From NCBI GenBank assembly GCA_013423385.1, contig BLZA01000017.1:558001-622000 (forward strand): a DNA stretch of 64,000 nucleotides, written 5' to 3'. A model generated the notes under the pieces. The model was not told where the DNA came from. It did no database searches and worked only from the letters and a program-made list of their open reading frames with translations. Source of the DNA: Naganishia liquefaciens (lineage: Eukaryota; Basidiomycota; Tremellomycetes; Filobasidiales; Filobasidiaceae). Positions 22,695 through 39,168 of the stretch are shown here, piece after piece (position 1 is the first letter of the stretch; each line of letters opens with the position of its first letter). The position numbers and the translations under genes are program-made.

Positions 22695-23577
22695 CAGCTT
22701 TGGTTCCTGCGATGTCTCGAGTTTCGTGAGCGGCGTGTCTTCTGGATTCAACGGGTCGTTCGAACGGAGCCATAGTTGACAGATGTTAGGTCTGGTGTTT
22801 GATGCTAACATGAAAAAGTCGATCCATCTGTCCGGCATCCGGTTGCTGAATGACTTTGCACCTCCGCCGCGTTCCAAGCTTCATGACAACTTCTCCGTTT
22901 AAGGCCGTCAATCGCTGAACCGGTCTCATGGAGATCGATTCAATGACAGCCTCTTGTCCGTTGTTCCCAGTCGTTGCAGATGGTCCTCGGAAAGTTGAAT
23001 CCCCCCTCTCTGACTATCCATTCTCGCCCCTTCCATTACGAGCACTCAACCACAGCACCCCTCCCAATGCTGTCCCGCTTGTTCCCGTTGAATCCAGAAG
23101 ATGCCCGTCCCTCGAAATTGCTTGACAGAGAAATGATACCCACGGGAAACCATCTTGAATAATTTGCTGACAACTGCTAGAGTTCCGGGCGGAGGCGGGG
23201 TCCTTATCGCACGCTCAACTTGACGTCGCCAGGCCGTCCGAAAGATAGGCCTTCGCCGTTGCCGACGTCGGATCCACCAGTGCAGGCAGTGAGGAACGCG
23301 CTGCTAGGGGAGACCCTCCCGAGAGCCCAAGTCCGATTCCGCGCTAAGAGCAAAAGGCGCGATTTGGAAATGACGGAATCGCGTATGCTGCAAATCGTTA
23401 AGCGCGGCGTTTCTCGTGCGGAGCAAGCCCAGGTGCCTGCACTGGGAGGGCGGAACACTTGCCATCCTCACCGAGCACTGTGACGGTCGGGAATCACGAG
23501 AATCGACACCACTTGACATATCGCGAACTCGTGTGGTGGAGTTGCCCTAGGAGACAGTTTCCCAAGAATCCGTCAAG
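22695..23577. promoter_or_regulatory. Bidirectional ribosomal-protein promoter region
   Basis: About 880 bases between divergently transcribed L26 and S25. Both promoters must lie here. Pyrimidine-rich stretches (for example CCCCCCTCTCTGACTATCC near 23003) occur on the L26 side. No TATA box was seen close to either start. Short open frames here have no motif. Confidence 0.5.
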
Positions 23578-24261
23578 ATGGTGAGCGACTCTGAAGCCTT
23601 ACACCACGCCGCCGCACACGAGGCTAAACGCTTCTTGTTACCCGCATGACAGCCTCCCAAGACCAAGGCCCAGATCGCCCTCGCCGCCACGGCTGGTTCC
23701 AAGTCCGGGTGAGTGCCGGTTGTCGATGGACGAATGAGTCAGGTCGAGCAAAGGAGAAACGAGCGTTGTGTCGGGGATGGATCGAGACAGATGGCGTTGT
23801 GGAGCGCGAGAAGGAGTTGCCCGGCCTGGCTTCTGCGTCTCTGGGGACCCGTTGGACAAGAACTTACCCCTGCTTCGCTCAACAGTAAGAAGAAGAAGTG
23901 GTCCAAGGGAAAGGTGAAGGACAAGGCCAACAACGCCGTCATGGTTGACCAGCCCACCTAGTGAGTTTCGTCCTACCACCTCCCTTCTACCAGATTTCTC
24001 ATCCCTTTCTTGCAGCGACAAGATCTTCAAGGAAGTCCCGACTTACAAGATGATCTCGCAGTCCATCTTGATCGAGCGAATGAAGATCAACGGATCCGTG
24101 GCCCGAAAGGCCATGAGGACTTTGGAGGCTCAGGGTCTCATCAAGAAGGTCGTTCACCACCACGGTCAATGGGTCTACAGTGCGTTTCTATCTTTCTTGT
24201 ATATGCATCTCACTTACCCCGCTTTTCGTTGTCTTCAGCCCGAGCCACCGCCGCCGAATAA
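23578..24261 (+). CDS. RPS25: 40S ribosomal protein S25 (eS25)
   Basis: The first exon is the ATG alone (23578-23580), directly followed by the donor GTGAGC. The next exon reads PPKTKAQIALAATAGSKSG, then KKKKWSKGKVKDKANNAVMV, DKIFKEVPTYKMISQSILIE and RMKINGSVARKAMRTLEAQG, then LIKKVVHHHGQWVY and the last small exon TRATAAE followed by TAA. The length (about 105) and sequence match eukaryotic S25, a winged-helix small-subunit protein at the head. Four introns interrupt this very short gene, as is common for fungal ribosomal protein genes. It is expressed divergently from L26. Confidence 0.95.
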
Positions 24262-24745
24262 ACGTTTCGCCATCTCATAAGAAAAATACGTATGGGATTC
24301 CGGGATTTTTGGCAGGAGCACAGCTTTTCTCGATGATGTGTATCACAGTAGATTCGGTCAGATGCTGCGATAATCATTCTACTTGGCCTTGAAAAAGATA
24401 TGCTTGAGATGATGGCCTGTCGGGAATGAATGTTGGCGGCTCAGCCCTTTCGTCGGGTTGTCAGCAGTTCTTGAGCTTAGGAGATCATCGTGTGGTGCTG
24501 TGTCTAGGCTTTTGCGCATGAACCGGACGACGGCCTCGGCCTGTATCTTTTGGGCCGAATCTCTCCCTTGCGGAGCAGTCCATCTCCACCGCGTACGATC
24601 GAGGCCTTATCTCAAGCAGGTCATCGCTATCACTTTACTGCGGCGCTCAGATCAGCTTGCAACTCCCAACGCCCTAGTGGGATACAATATAGTGTCTCTC
24701 TCTGCAGTGTACAAGACAGTCTACATTGATGCCAGTCTACAGGTC
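24262..24745. other. Convergent intergenic region
   Basis: About 480 bases between the 3' ends of S25 and the lysine-rich small protein gene. Nothing recognisable besides presumed terminators. Confidence 0.35.
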
Positions 24746-25584
24746 CTATGACGCTACAGCCAACTTGCCCAGCGACAGTTGCTGCTCCCTGGCAGCCTCC
24801 TCCCGGGCGAGCGCCTTCTTCTCCTTCTTCCGTTGCTTCTTCCGCTGACTCTTTGTCAGACCATCGGTATTTGCTGGAACGGGAACTTTTAAGTCGTCTG
24901 CGTCGTCGGTCGCAGGTATTGTTGCGGAAAGTTGCGGAGCTGGCCGTGTATCAGGTGATGTTGTCGAGGGATTCGCTCCGGATGGCATGGCGAACGGATT
25001 GGAGTACGACGGTGCAAATGAGGCACTACCTGCGTCGTTGGGCGAAGGGTTGGAGGCGGTCTCTCGACTATTCTTTTCAGGGATGACCCTGGCCGTCAAG
25101 CCGGATCCATCGTCCTTTTGTGTCCCCTTGCTCTTATTCTTGGTCGGCTTGCTGAACGCATCGAACCCAGTCTTTGCCTTCTTCGCTATCGATCTCGTCC
25201 GAGATTCATCTTCGGACTCATCGTCGTCTGATTCTTTTGCTTCCTGGGTCACCGGATCTTTTGACTTGTTTGCCGTGCCTGCCTGGAGTTTTCGCTTCAA
25301 AAGTCCGGCATGTGGTATACTTGAGGTGGATGCATCCCCATTCTCGAGGTTGACAGCGCTGTATCCATCCGCTTGAGATCGACCTGCACCAAACGCTGGC
25401 AGCATTCAGCTTACCGGTGTCTCTCCTTCTCCTTTGCTTTCCTGATCTTCACCAAGACATCCACATCTTGCTGTTGAACACCCTTCTTACCAAAGTCTTT
25501 GGGCAACCAGGAGTCAACGATAGAGTAAAAAGTGCTGTTGAGGGCCTCGTAATCGGGCGCTTGCGATTGCTCCTCGCTAGCCAT
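24746..25584 (-). CDS. Lysine-rich, probably nuclear/nucleolar protein of unknown function
   Basis: Two exons joined by a 56 nt intron (RKAKEKERHR followed by AVNLENGDAS). It starts MASEEQSQAPDYEALNSTFY; a Met eight codons further upstream (25608) is also possible. An N-terminal small domain, TFYSIVDSWLPKDFGKKGVQ, has the Trp-Leu-Pro pattern seen in a fungal family of unknown function (perhaps DUF3245). It is followed by a disordered acidic/Ser region (ESDDDESEDESRTRSIAKKAK) and a C-terminal basic helix (KSQRKKQRKKEKKALAREEA). The acidic-basic alternation is typical of nucleolar ribosome-biogenesis proteins. The family name is a guess. Confidence 0.6.
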
Positions 25585-26844
25585 CCTGCTGCTTTGTGAC
25601 GCTTGCAAAGCGGTACCAGGGCGTGACAGCCGGGAATCGAGTGCAATCTCACCGAATCTCGATGAGCGCAGTGAGCTGCACGTGTCCGCGCGCTGAATGA
25701 TAGGATAATCGCTGGTCTAAAATCTGAAGCCATCGTCACTAACAGGAGCGATTGCCATACATTCGAATAAACAGCAGATATGCTGATGGCCGTCCAGGTG
25801 CGCCCGCCTCGTCAGGTCAAACTCCAGACACGTTTCCTGTCCGTATCATGTTGGTATCACTGTAACTTGTGTACAGAATTACGACAGGTGTTTCACTGGG
25901 AATGAACTCCAAGTTCAACGTGATGAGCCATCCCGACGACTGTCTTCTGAATCCAATATGAAGTTCAGAAACGAACTGAAACGCGGGATGAAGCGACTTT
26001 AGACAAGTGAGACAGCGATCGAGCTCGCAACAAAAAAGACGCGAACTCGCGCGAACTCGTTGGCTTTCAGGTCTTCTGTGATCTGTTTCCACCTTGTATC
26101 GCGCAATATCCTTTCAGGAGGTGCCTCAGGTAACTCGGCCAAGTATCATGGGCATGAAAAGACGCACACCAATGCAGATATGCCCATTAAAAGCCCAAAA
26201 AGGGTTTACCAAATCTCAGAACCGCAAATCCCCCTGTCCGCTCCGCTGTGTCTCCGAGACGATTTGCGCTCGATGCGTTCCAGATGCAGGATTGCGAATG
26301 GGGCTTGGGAAAGGGCAACAAATGTGTTCATATTAGATTCCTGCCGGATTGCCTATGAAGAGAGGTTGGAAACCAGACAATCGAAGTCTGCTATGCTACC
26401 ACTGCACCAAGGAACCGATCGATGTTAGTAGAAAGATTGGATTCTTGATAGCCAGCAATCTCTGGCTGGAGGGCTGTGAGCTTGTCTACTTCTGAGCATC
26501 TATCTCCATTCCCTATAATCTCTCCGGCATTGGTGGTCTGTCCCGTCAAAAGAGTTACCGAATAAGTAGTGAGGCGTGAAGTTCATACCGAGGCTGACAT
26601 CCTGAAACTGCCTGAATTTATCGACACCAGTCTCGTGCACCCCCACTCTGGCCTGTCCGGGATTCGCCCCGAAATTAGGCCGGCGGTAATCAATGACGAG
26701 CTTACCAACGCAACGATCGCCTTTACCTGAAACACGAACCCCTGACAACCTTCTGTCTTGCGCAGACATCCGATCATCGGGGGAGTGATCCAGCTGTGCA
26801 GTCGAGACATTGACAGTCGACTTGACAAGTGGGTATCCCGCGTG
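25585..26844. other. Intergenic region containing a tRNA-like sequence
   Basis: About 1.26 kb between the divergent lysine-rich protein gene and the RING gene. Apart from the tRNA-like stretch at about 26336-26416, no gene or repeat was recognised. The shared promoter functions must lie at the two ends. Confidence 0.35.
26336..26416 (-). tRNA. tRNA-like sequence, perhaps degenerate
   Basis: On the minus strand the sequence begins GGTTCCT and ends AGGAATC, a seven-pair acceptor stem with one G-T pair. It has a strong A-box/D-arm (TGGTGCAGTGGTAGCAT) and a five-pair anticodon stem CAGAC/GTCTG around the loop TTCGATT (anticodon would be CGA, serine). I could not fold a proper T arm: no GGTTCRANTCC box is present before the 3' acceptor strand, and position 37 would be a pyrimidine. 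It may be a pseudo-tRNA, a tRNA-derived fragment, or a tRNA whose intron I have misplaced. Confidence 0.35.
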
Positions 26845-29800
26845 ATGGGATCATATCAGTCGCGTCCATCGTCAAGCTCTACATCGCGCCGCTCAGCGAC
26901 AAGTCGATCTACCAATCACAGCCGTGCCATGTCGCAAGAAGAGGGTAACGGCCATGCAGAGGGATCAAGGTCGAGCGATAGCGCTGGACGCAAGAGGCGG
27001 TCCAGGTTCTCCACAGCATCTACTGCTATCATGAACCCCAGTCCGACAGAGACTGATCGATCTGACGCTTCCGCGTCGACGTCCAATCCGCCGAGCGGAT
27101 CGAGGCCGGACGATTATCCGATGCAGGAGGAGAATACCAGACGTGCCACCAGGTTGCTCGCCGAGTTCAGAAATGGGTTTAGGAGATCGGTTATGGCAGC
27201 GGAACATGACTCGAATAAACCCAATGAAGATGCGTCACAGCTATTACCAGAGCAGGATGCGTTGGGAATGTCGGTAAACCGGAGTGATCAAGTGCGGACG
27301 CCGTTGGAGACAACACAAGCCTCTGATGATGTACTGCGGCAAGACAAGAAACGCAGAAGGATCGGGGAGTATGCTGGAGCGAAAAATGCCATGGATACCG
27401 ACGACGCCGGCGCCCCTTCAGGCGATTTCAGTGAGTCTTGTGGCCGCAAAGCTATCATATGCTAATTGTGAGCGTAGACATCGACGATCCCACGACAAGT
27501 ACCTCCAATACAGGCAGAAAGGCGACAACGCCTCCACTCGCCTCCCCTGCCTTGGTTCCCCTTACTGATACGGATCCTCTTCTGGACGACCGACTACGAA
27601 CGGTCGAAGCGATACGCTCAGTATTGGGAGACGATGTTGCGCGGAGGTTGCCGAGCGTCGAGAGTTTAAGGGAGCTTGCCCGATCTCAGACCATTGTCGA
27701 AGACGCTCAAGAAACCGCGGGTCCATCGGTCCACGACCCTCCAAGCGGTCCATCAGAAGACAATCATCCGCGTCGGTCAAGTAGAATCAGCCTTCCTCCG
27801 AGCACTGTCGAATTACTGGACAGGCTTGATCAGTCGTCGCAAAGTTCAGGCGTTGCAGAATCTTCGGTGCCGACGACCGTCACCGCCAGTAACACTGGCC
27901 CGTCCACGCAGCCCTCTACCCTGCGGGAAGACCGACGAGCGAGGCGGACGTCGATCCGCAATTTTACCAACAGGCTAAGTGGTTGGCTTGGTGTTGCACC
28001 ATCGAGGGGCGAGTCGACTCGAGAGGAAGACGCGCCGGGCGATTTAAGCGAATCCGAAACCCAGGATGCGACTGGTACTTTATTACCCGAGATCAGCACC
28101 GCAGCAGATCGTACCGGCGAATTAGCGGAAGAAGCCGCTCCAGCTCCGTCTAACACTAACAGGCTTGCGACCGGTGCAGTGATGATCGTTCAGGGTTTCG
28201 TCCAAACGACGATACCTGTACGAGAACGGCGGAGGAGAACGCCAGCACCAACCTCATCTGATGCGGAGCGGTCGCAAACTGGCGTTTCCGCTTCAAGGCT
28301 AGCACCGCGGAGAAGCATGTCTCAACCGGCGTCGCCGAGCATCGCGCCATCAATCACGCCCAGTCAGTTCTCCAGGGAGGTCGCATTACCGCAAACAGAA
28401 ACTCGGCTACAGACGCCGGATGACTTGACCACGGCTGGCGCTACTGAAGATAGAAGGGCATCTCAAGCGACCTCGCCCAGTGGCGGACAGGCTGTCGCGC
28501 CCGGTCAAGTTGTCGGACCAGAGACCATTCAGCATGCTGTAGGCGACAGCGAGGATTCGGCATTGATGCCATCTCTTAGCGAAGAGCCGTCACGTCCATC
28601 TCCTGCGTCGTCCGTCTTATCAAATCCTTCATCGAATAACGTCAGGTCGAGCTTGCGCAATACCTCCCGCGCTCAGCAACAAGGATCTTCTCCCCATGCA
28701 GCAGCATCGGCGAGACTTCCAACACCAGATACTCGTCCGGAACCGCCATCCTTTGCGGAACAAGCAAGAATGCTTGGAGGTCTATTAAGGCAAGTAGATG
28801 GTTTGCAGGTCAAGATTTACAAAGACTGAGTCTGAACAATTTGTTCTTAGCGTGGCAACGGCCGCTACTGCGACTTCCTTGCTCAGCCATGGCAGCCAAG
28901 CTGGAACTCCGACCGAAGCGCCAGTCGAATCTGGGTCGTTGCCGAACAGAGCCTCAGGGCCTCGAGCGGCATTGGAAGCGTTGCGGAATCGCCTCAGAGT
29001 TTCAGGACGCACAGGATCGTCTAGGGATGGTCGTAGCCCGGACGACACCAGCACTGCCGGGGCGAATCGAGGGGTGGAAGATGTCCTGCGGGAGTACATG
29101 CGCCATGCTATGGCAAGCAGCAGGAACACATCTCGTCTGTCGGAAGCAGATGGTTCGGACCGCCCTCCGCCGCTGTCGACGCTTCTTCCCACTACAGATC
29201 CTGCCAGCTTCGAGGCGTTTTTGAACGACATGCAGACATCCCTCATTGAAGCTCTCAGCGCATTTGTGGAAGGGTCCGACGCTGAGATCGACGGTGGCGA
29301 TCATGCCAGCAGTAATCCTCGGGAAACTGCACCATCAACACCAGCTGCTTCAGCAGAGACCTCGCCAAGCAATAATGCGGAAGCAACACCATCCTCGTCT
29401 ACCTCGACCGCTCTTCCCACCGAAGCGACGTCCCCGCGCCGACTCAATTTCTTCCGGCTGTTCCAGTTTCCTCCTAGAAGGAATGCGCCGGAAAATCCTT
29501 CAGACCCCGCTGTCGACTTGATACCCGTGGTCATTGTTGGTGTTCGATCGATGAGCGGGAGTATCAACTCCCTAACAGCCCAAAACGTGGCTGCAGCTCC
29601 GTTCCCCTTCAACCCCACCGACGATATCCAGGGGCCCGCTGCTACTGAAGAGGGTGAACGAGCTTCACCGACGAACGAGGTTGCCGAGGTTGCCCCCCAG
29701 GACCGACAAGCCGCGCCAGCAATTGCGCATTCCGAGGAAGCGTCGCGAGCGGCCGGATCATGGGGCAGTAGGGCACTTCGGTCGATTAATCGTCTCCGCC

Positions 29801-30543
29801 GACCGCGATCTGCGGCTCTCAACACGGATGTGACCGAGACAGATGAAGCTTTCACACGCAATTACGTCCTCTGGGTGGTTGGCGGAAATTACCCTGCTGG
29901 TCATCCCATATTGACAATACCGCACCTATTTACGGGCGAATTGAGTCACGAAGATCTCTGGTGCGTGCCCCTGGTCAGGGTAGGGAAGATTGAACAATCG
30001 TTGACCCACAAATCTTTCCAGGATCCTTGCCGAGGCATTGGGCCAGGCAAAGCCTCCGGTGGCAACCAAGACTGACATTGCGAATTCGGGTTTGGTTGTC
30101 ATCAAGAGCCATCAAGTCAGAGGCGAGGGAGAAGCCGGTGCTATTCTTGCCAGCAGCGTCGACCAATGCCTTGTGAGTAGATCTAATTTTCGGCCATGTC
30201 CGCCACTGTACATCGTTGACATACTGACATGCTTTGCTGTTCTCTGCTGTCAGATCTGTCTGGGAGATTATGCCGACGAAGATGAGACAGACGTCCGAGT
30301 GATGAAGTGCAAGCATGCCTATCACAAGGACTGCATCGATCACTGGCTTGAAGTTGGAAGAAACAGCTGTCCAGCGTGAGTTCAGAATGTGTTCATGCAA
30401 CGCCTTTCATGTCATCTGAGTGCAATCCCCTTCTCAGCTGTCGACAAGCGGGAGTGGAAAGAGCTAGTGACCGCCCACCTGAACCGGCCCCAGCGGAGAC
30501 CGCCAGGCCAGATCAAGACGAAGACGTCAATATGGCGACTTGA
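26845..30543 (+). CDS. Long disordered RING-H2 finger protein (putative E3 ubiquitin ligase)
   Basis: Six exons, about 1,127 residues. It starts MGSYQSRPSSSSTSRRSATS; Gly2 with Ser at position 6 fits an N-myristoylation site. Most of the protein is Ser/Thr/Pro/Arg-rich disorder (SRSSDSAGRKRRSRFSTAST, TDRSDASASTSNPPSG and similar). Near the C-terminus a folded part reads NYVLWVVGGNYPAGHPIL and LAEALGQAKPPVATK, then the RING-H2: CLICLGDYADEDETDVRVMK, CKHAYHKDCIDHWL and SCPACRQAG, with all C3H2C3 zinc ligands present. The last exon was placed by phase so that CPAC is completed across the intron. The second intron (about 28790-28851) appears to use a GC donor (AG then GCAAGT), because only this keeps frame (LLSVATAATATS). 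Expected role: ubiquitin transfer at a membrane. The substrate is unknown. Confidence 0.82.
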
Positions 30544-34498
<3,955 letters not shown>

Positions 34499-35639
34499 AG
34501 TATCATACAATTTTGGGATCCGGTTTCTACAGATATGTAAACAAGGATGACTCTGTAATTACGTGACAAAATGGACATTTGCATGAATTGAAGCACATTG
34601 ACGATCGATGAGTGAGGCTCTACCGATTCGACTGCTTCAACAAGATGAACGCCGGCGTGATGCTATTGCCGGCTGACTTTCAGCAGCTCTTTCGCGGATC
34701 ATACCTTAGTCGCTAGTGCTGGCGCGAAGTTTGTTACGAGATTAAACAAGCAATGAGATACGTGGAAGACACTGACAGATGTAAGATCTAGCCCTTCAGT
34801 TCGAGGACGAGGTGCCCACGTTCGCGAGGGATTGCAGTGGCATTTCAAGGGCGGAATCTGTCCATTTCTAGGCCTCCTGAGTCCCGAATCCTGAAATAGT
34901 GCAAATATGACGAATATCTCTTCTTTGATCTGCTGGCTCTCGCGGCCGGCGCCGTTGCTCATTGTCTTTTTGGTGCATTCCACAATCAGCTCAAGGCCCT
35001 CGCCAAATCTTGACCTTCTACAACGGCACCTTCGAGCGCCGCCTCGTCCCTCGACACCAGGTGACGGCGCGTTCTGGCCGATTATCAGAGCAGTACTCTC
35101 AGCCACTAAACCCTAGGGACCGACTGGAATGAACACACCAACGCACGGGGTAAGCATATTACGCGCGCGTGCACTTACTTTGCCATCCTGTTGATGTGCG
35201 GGCCACCTGGGTGACCTATATATCGGTGCTCTGAACTTGACACCAAACCCGCCGACGGGTCTCAATACACCCTATTCACCCTTGTGATATCGCCAGGCTC
35301 CGCAACTGGACCATCCGTTTCACATGAAGGAGGAAGCGGCGCCACGCGAATAAAGCGTCTCGGCCTCGATCAGCCGCGTTCGGGGGCACATGCGAGACCA
35401 CCTCGTCAGGCCGTAGGGCATACTTGCTTTAAGGTTGCGCTGGCTCCGCGTTCTCGTCCTCGATAGGTGTTGTCAGTATATTCGTGGCACGCACTGACGC
35501 CATCTCCACCTCTTTGCTTCGTTGAATTGCCTTCTCTTCGGACGGGAATAACGCGGACAGGGCGTGGTAGGCACCGGTGACGAGTGGGAATTTCCGATAA
35601 TCCGGCGAAGGGATCCAAGGTGCGTGAGAGAGAGTATGT
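34499..35639. other. Region between the maltase and the kinase; may hold 5' kinase exon(s)
   Basis: About 1.1 kb. The left part must hold the maltase terminator. The right part has open, protein-like reading from about 35284 (GSATGPSVSHEGGSGATRIK) and an ATG at about 35390 (MRDHLVRP) that could splice in phase to the kinase exon. None of this can be fixed by eye. A TATATA lies near 35217. Confidence 0.35.
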
Positions 35640-38600
35640 TTGAAGAGTTGCAGCTTCGCCGATTGCCTCTACTCGGCTACTGAAATCTCTCATATCATCA
35701 GCCGCACCCGTTACTCAGGCCGCAGCCCAGCCAGGGCACCGATCATCGAACGAACCTCATCGCATTCAGAGCAACCCTCGAACACGCACTCGCGCTCGTC
35801 CCATGAGCAATTCGCCGATTACGACGCCGCTTCATACATACAGCGCGAGGGATATTCCGATCAGGTTGAGGCGTCCTCGGAACGAGAGTCCATACGAGAG
35901 GAACGTTTTATAGCCCAGCGACGCTTCGAAGCTGACTCGTTCTCGCACACTGCCGATCTACCACGTACGGAACTCTTTCAACGCGAGCGGAACGGCATTC
36001 CAAGCCAAGGCATCGGAATGGCAACCGCCACAATGTCATCTCAGCATCCCAGCACTCTGTCTCCTCAAGGCACGGCGATCAATGCGCAAGTCGGCCACCC
36101 AGCTTATAACGGCGCAGCTGGTCCGATGCCGAGTGGGTCCTCCGGGCCTGCGCCGCCGAGGGCGAGAGGCCAGAGACAGGTCGGGGATTGGATTTTAGGA
36201 AAAACAATAGGTGCAGGAAGTATGGGAAAAGTCAAGGTTGTGGTACACCAACATACGAAGGAGAAGGTAAGCATTAAAATTCCCTTCGGAGGCTTTCATT
36301 GACGGTGGAGCTCGGTGCAGTGCGCTGTCAAAATCATTCCCAGGTACACGCCGCAGACGCGTGCGGCATCAGGCGAACGTTTCGACAACGAGGAAGATGC
36401 GGCAAAGGCCGCTGTAAGAGACGCTTCGAAAGAAACGCGTACGATTCGAGAGGCGTCAATTTCACTCTTGCTGCATCATCCCTACATTTGCGGAATGCGA
36501 GAAATGATTGTGCACGCCAACCATTACTATATGGTCTTCGAATTCATCGATGGTGGGCAAATGCTCGACTATATCATTAGCCACGGACGGCTTCGCGAGC
36601 GCGCAGCCCGCAAGTTCGCCCGACAAATCGCCAGCGCACTGGTCTACTGTCATCGCAATTCAATCGTCCATCGTGACCTCAAGATCGAGAATATCCTCAT
36701 CTCCAAAGCCGGAAACTGCAAGATCATCGACTTCGGTCTATCAAATTTGTTCTCCCCTTACGACCATCTGTCGACATTCTGCGGCTCCCTATACTTTGCC
36801 GCACCTGAGTTGCTGAACGCCAAAGTGTACACCGGACCTGAGGTCGATGTTTGGAGTTTTGGCATCGTCCTCTATGTCCTGGTATGCGGCAAAGTTCCGT
36901 TTGACGACCAGAGTATGCCAGCATTACATGCCAAAATCAAGCGTGGTCTAGTGGAGTATCCCGCATGGCTTAGTGCTGGTAAGCCCGTGAGCATGCGCTA
37001 AGATATATCTGTACTGATTATTATCGCCAGAATGCAAAGCCCTTTTATGCCGGATGTTGGTGACGGATCCGGTACATCGCGCAACTATGACAGAGGTTTT
37101 GGCTTCACCGTGGTTAAACAAGGGTTATGATGCACAGCCTGACACGCACCTAATATATCGTGAACCGCTGCGGGTCGACGAATTGGACGCCGAGGTGATC
37201 CGCGGAATGGCAGGTTTCGAGTTTGGCACAGCAGATCAAGTCGAGTTTCGGCTTAGGGAGGTGCTTACGAGCAATACATACAGATCAGCACTATCTGATT
37301 GGGAACAGCGCCGCGATAAAATGCGGAGAGATAAGGGCTGGGCTAATGAGGCGTCGCAGGGGAACGAAGACGCCTTGAGGGAATCATCAAAAGAGTCCTT
37401 CGACACGGACACACCATTATCGCAATCAAAGTCGTCCAATAAATCCAAGGCCAATCGACGATTCTCTGGACTGGATTTTTATAAAAAGAAGCTCTTCAAT
37501 GGTAATTCAAAAGGGGAAGATGATGGAAAACAGTCGGGCAGCGGTTCACGCAATCTGGGGTCGGATCATTCGCGGTACAAGGAGCCACTGGACCCTACCC
37601 GAGGTTTCCATCCATTGATTTCTATTTACTATTTGGTGCGGGAGAAGATGGAAAGGGAACGGGTATATGGTCCCGGCCGTTTTGCATCGTCCGAGCTGTC
37701 CCTCGAGAATCAGCAACATATGCTGGATCAATTCGCGTCAACCCCGATTCCGAATGGACGACAGACCGCCCAAGGAACTTTCGGTATGCAGGTACCTCGT
37801 CTGCCCATCCCACAGTCGACACACATAGCTGGAACCACATACGATCCGATGCCATCACCAGGAATTCAGCTACCTCACCCAAGCTATCAGCAACAAGCAT
37901 TACCTCGCTCGCGATCTCGCGGTGAAAGTCTTACACCTGGGGAAGCAGCATCCCGGAATGCTGCGGTTGTGGGCGCCGGAATTATGCAGCACCCAGACGA
38001 GGACCGAGAGAGAAGCCAACTGAACGAACTCAACCGGATTCCGGGCGCCAATCAACACCGCAGAAGTCATTCGCTGTCACAGCCTGTTCCAGCAGATATG
38101 GATCCGACGACACCGGTGCAAGGCTCTGGCTATCGCAACATGGCGTCGGGATCTTACGGCATTCCGGCTCGCGTGTCAGAACGTGCATCGACTGAAATAC
38201 ACGAGCAAGATACGTCGGCGGAAGATCAAAGCCTTGCGCATGTCGATCATCTGTCACCGCGTCGCGAATCCGACAGACCTACAAGTTCGCAATTGCTCAG
38301 TCCTACGGAATCTCTTTCCCTCGCCGAAAAGACCAACCTGCAAAGATCCGGATCAATGGCGCAACCCCGGACTCCGCCAAAGCAGAATATATTCAGCAGT
38401 GTGCCTCAGAGTGCGCCGAATAAGCGACGTGCAAGTGCGATGCCGCAGCTGCCCGATAACTCCCCACAGACTGCAAGCACGACGGCCCCTGTCGACGCCA
38501 GACCGGTCTACTTGAAGGGCTTGTTCAGGTGAGTGATTTAGATATCCTCTCAAGCAGCCGCTAAACACATCCCTAATCCTCAGTGTGGCCACCACGACAT

Positions 38601-39168
38601 CGAAGAATGTTCAGACCCTGCAGGCTGATATAGCGCGAGTTCTGGATCGGATCGGTATCAAACATCGCATGTCAAAGACAGGGTTTGAATGCGTTCATGT
38701 CCCTTCTATCGATTTGTCCAGCGTTCTCAGCCCAGAGGCATTGGCTGCGAACTCCGACAAGCCACGTAAACCTTCGGCTGGATCATTTGCTCAAAGCCAC
38801 AACGGATTCGGTTCTGCATCAGGCAATAACGGTACGTGTGAGCTGTCTATGCAAACTCGAGACTAACGATAATACAATTACGACCAGGACACTCCCAAGG
38901 TCCACAACCTTCAGTTGCTGAAGAAGACTTCGATGCTTGGGCGTACAGTAGCAGCGGAGGAGCCGGCAGCGCATTGCTTGTCAAGTTTGAGATCAGCATT
39001 GTCAAGGTTGGTCCAGCTGCGGGATTCCCGATGGCATTCATGTTGATGGATCCACTCTGTCAGGTTCCATGGCTTGGTCTGAACGGCGTGCAATTCAGAA
39101 GGATGGGAGGAGATGGCTGGCAATACCAAATGCTTGCAAAACGCATACTTTTGGAGATGCGGCTATAG
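35640..39168 (+). CDS. Kin1/MARK-type serine/threonine kinase with C-terminal KA1 domain (5' end unresolved)
   Basis: The kinase domain starts [20 protein letters not shown] (Gly-rich loop) and continues CAVKIIPRY (ATP Lys), [15 protein letters not shown] (catalytic loop), [11 protein letters not shown] (DFG), [15 protein letters not shown] (activation loop and APE) and [20 protein letters not shown]. After the catalytic domain, [20 protein letters not shown] closes the C lobe. A long disordered Ser/Pro/Gln region follows. The KA1 domain at the C-terminus is seen in [31 protein letters not shown] and [20 protein letters not shown]. This layout is that of fungal Kin1, a cortical kinase in polarity and secretion that binds acidic lipids through KA1. 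The N-terminal region before the kinase is Arg/Ser-rich. No in-frame ATG opens it; the true start must come from an upstream exon. Confidence 0.88.

Noticed and set aside
34907-35116. Small plus-strand open frame with hydrophobic start (MTNISSLICWLSRPAPLL)
   Set aside because: Short, no conserved motif, and sits between a terminator and the kinase 5' region; no splice partner could be found.
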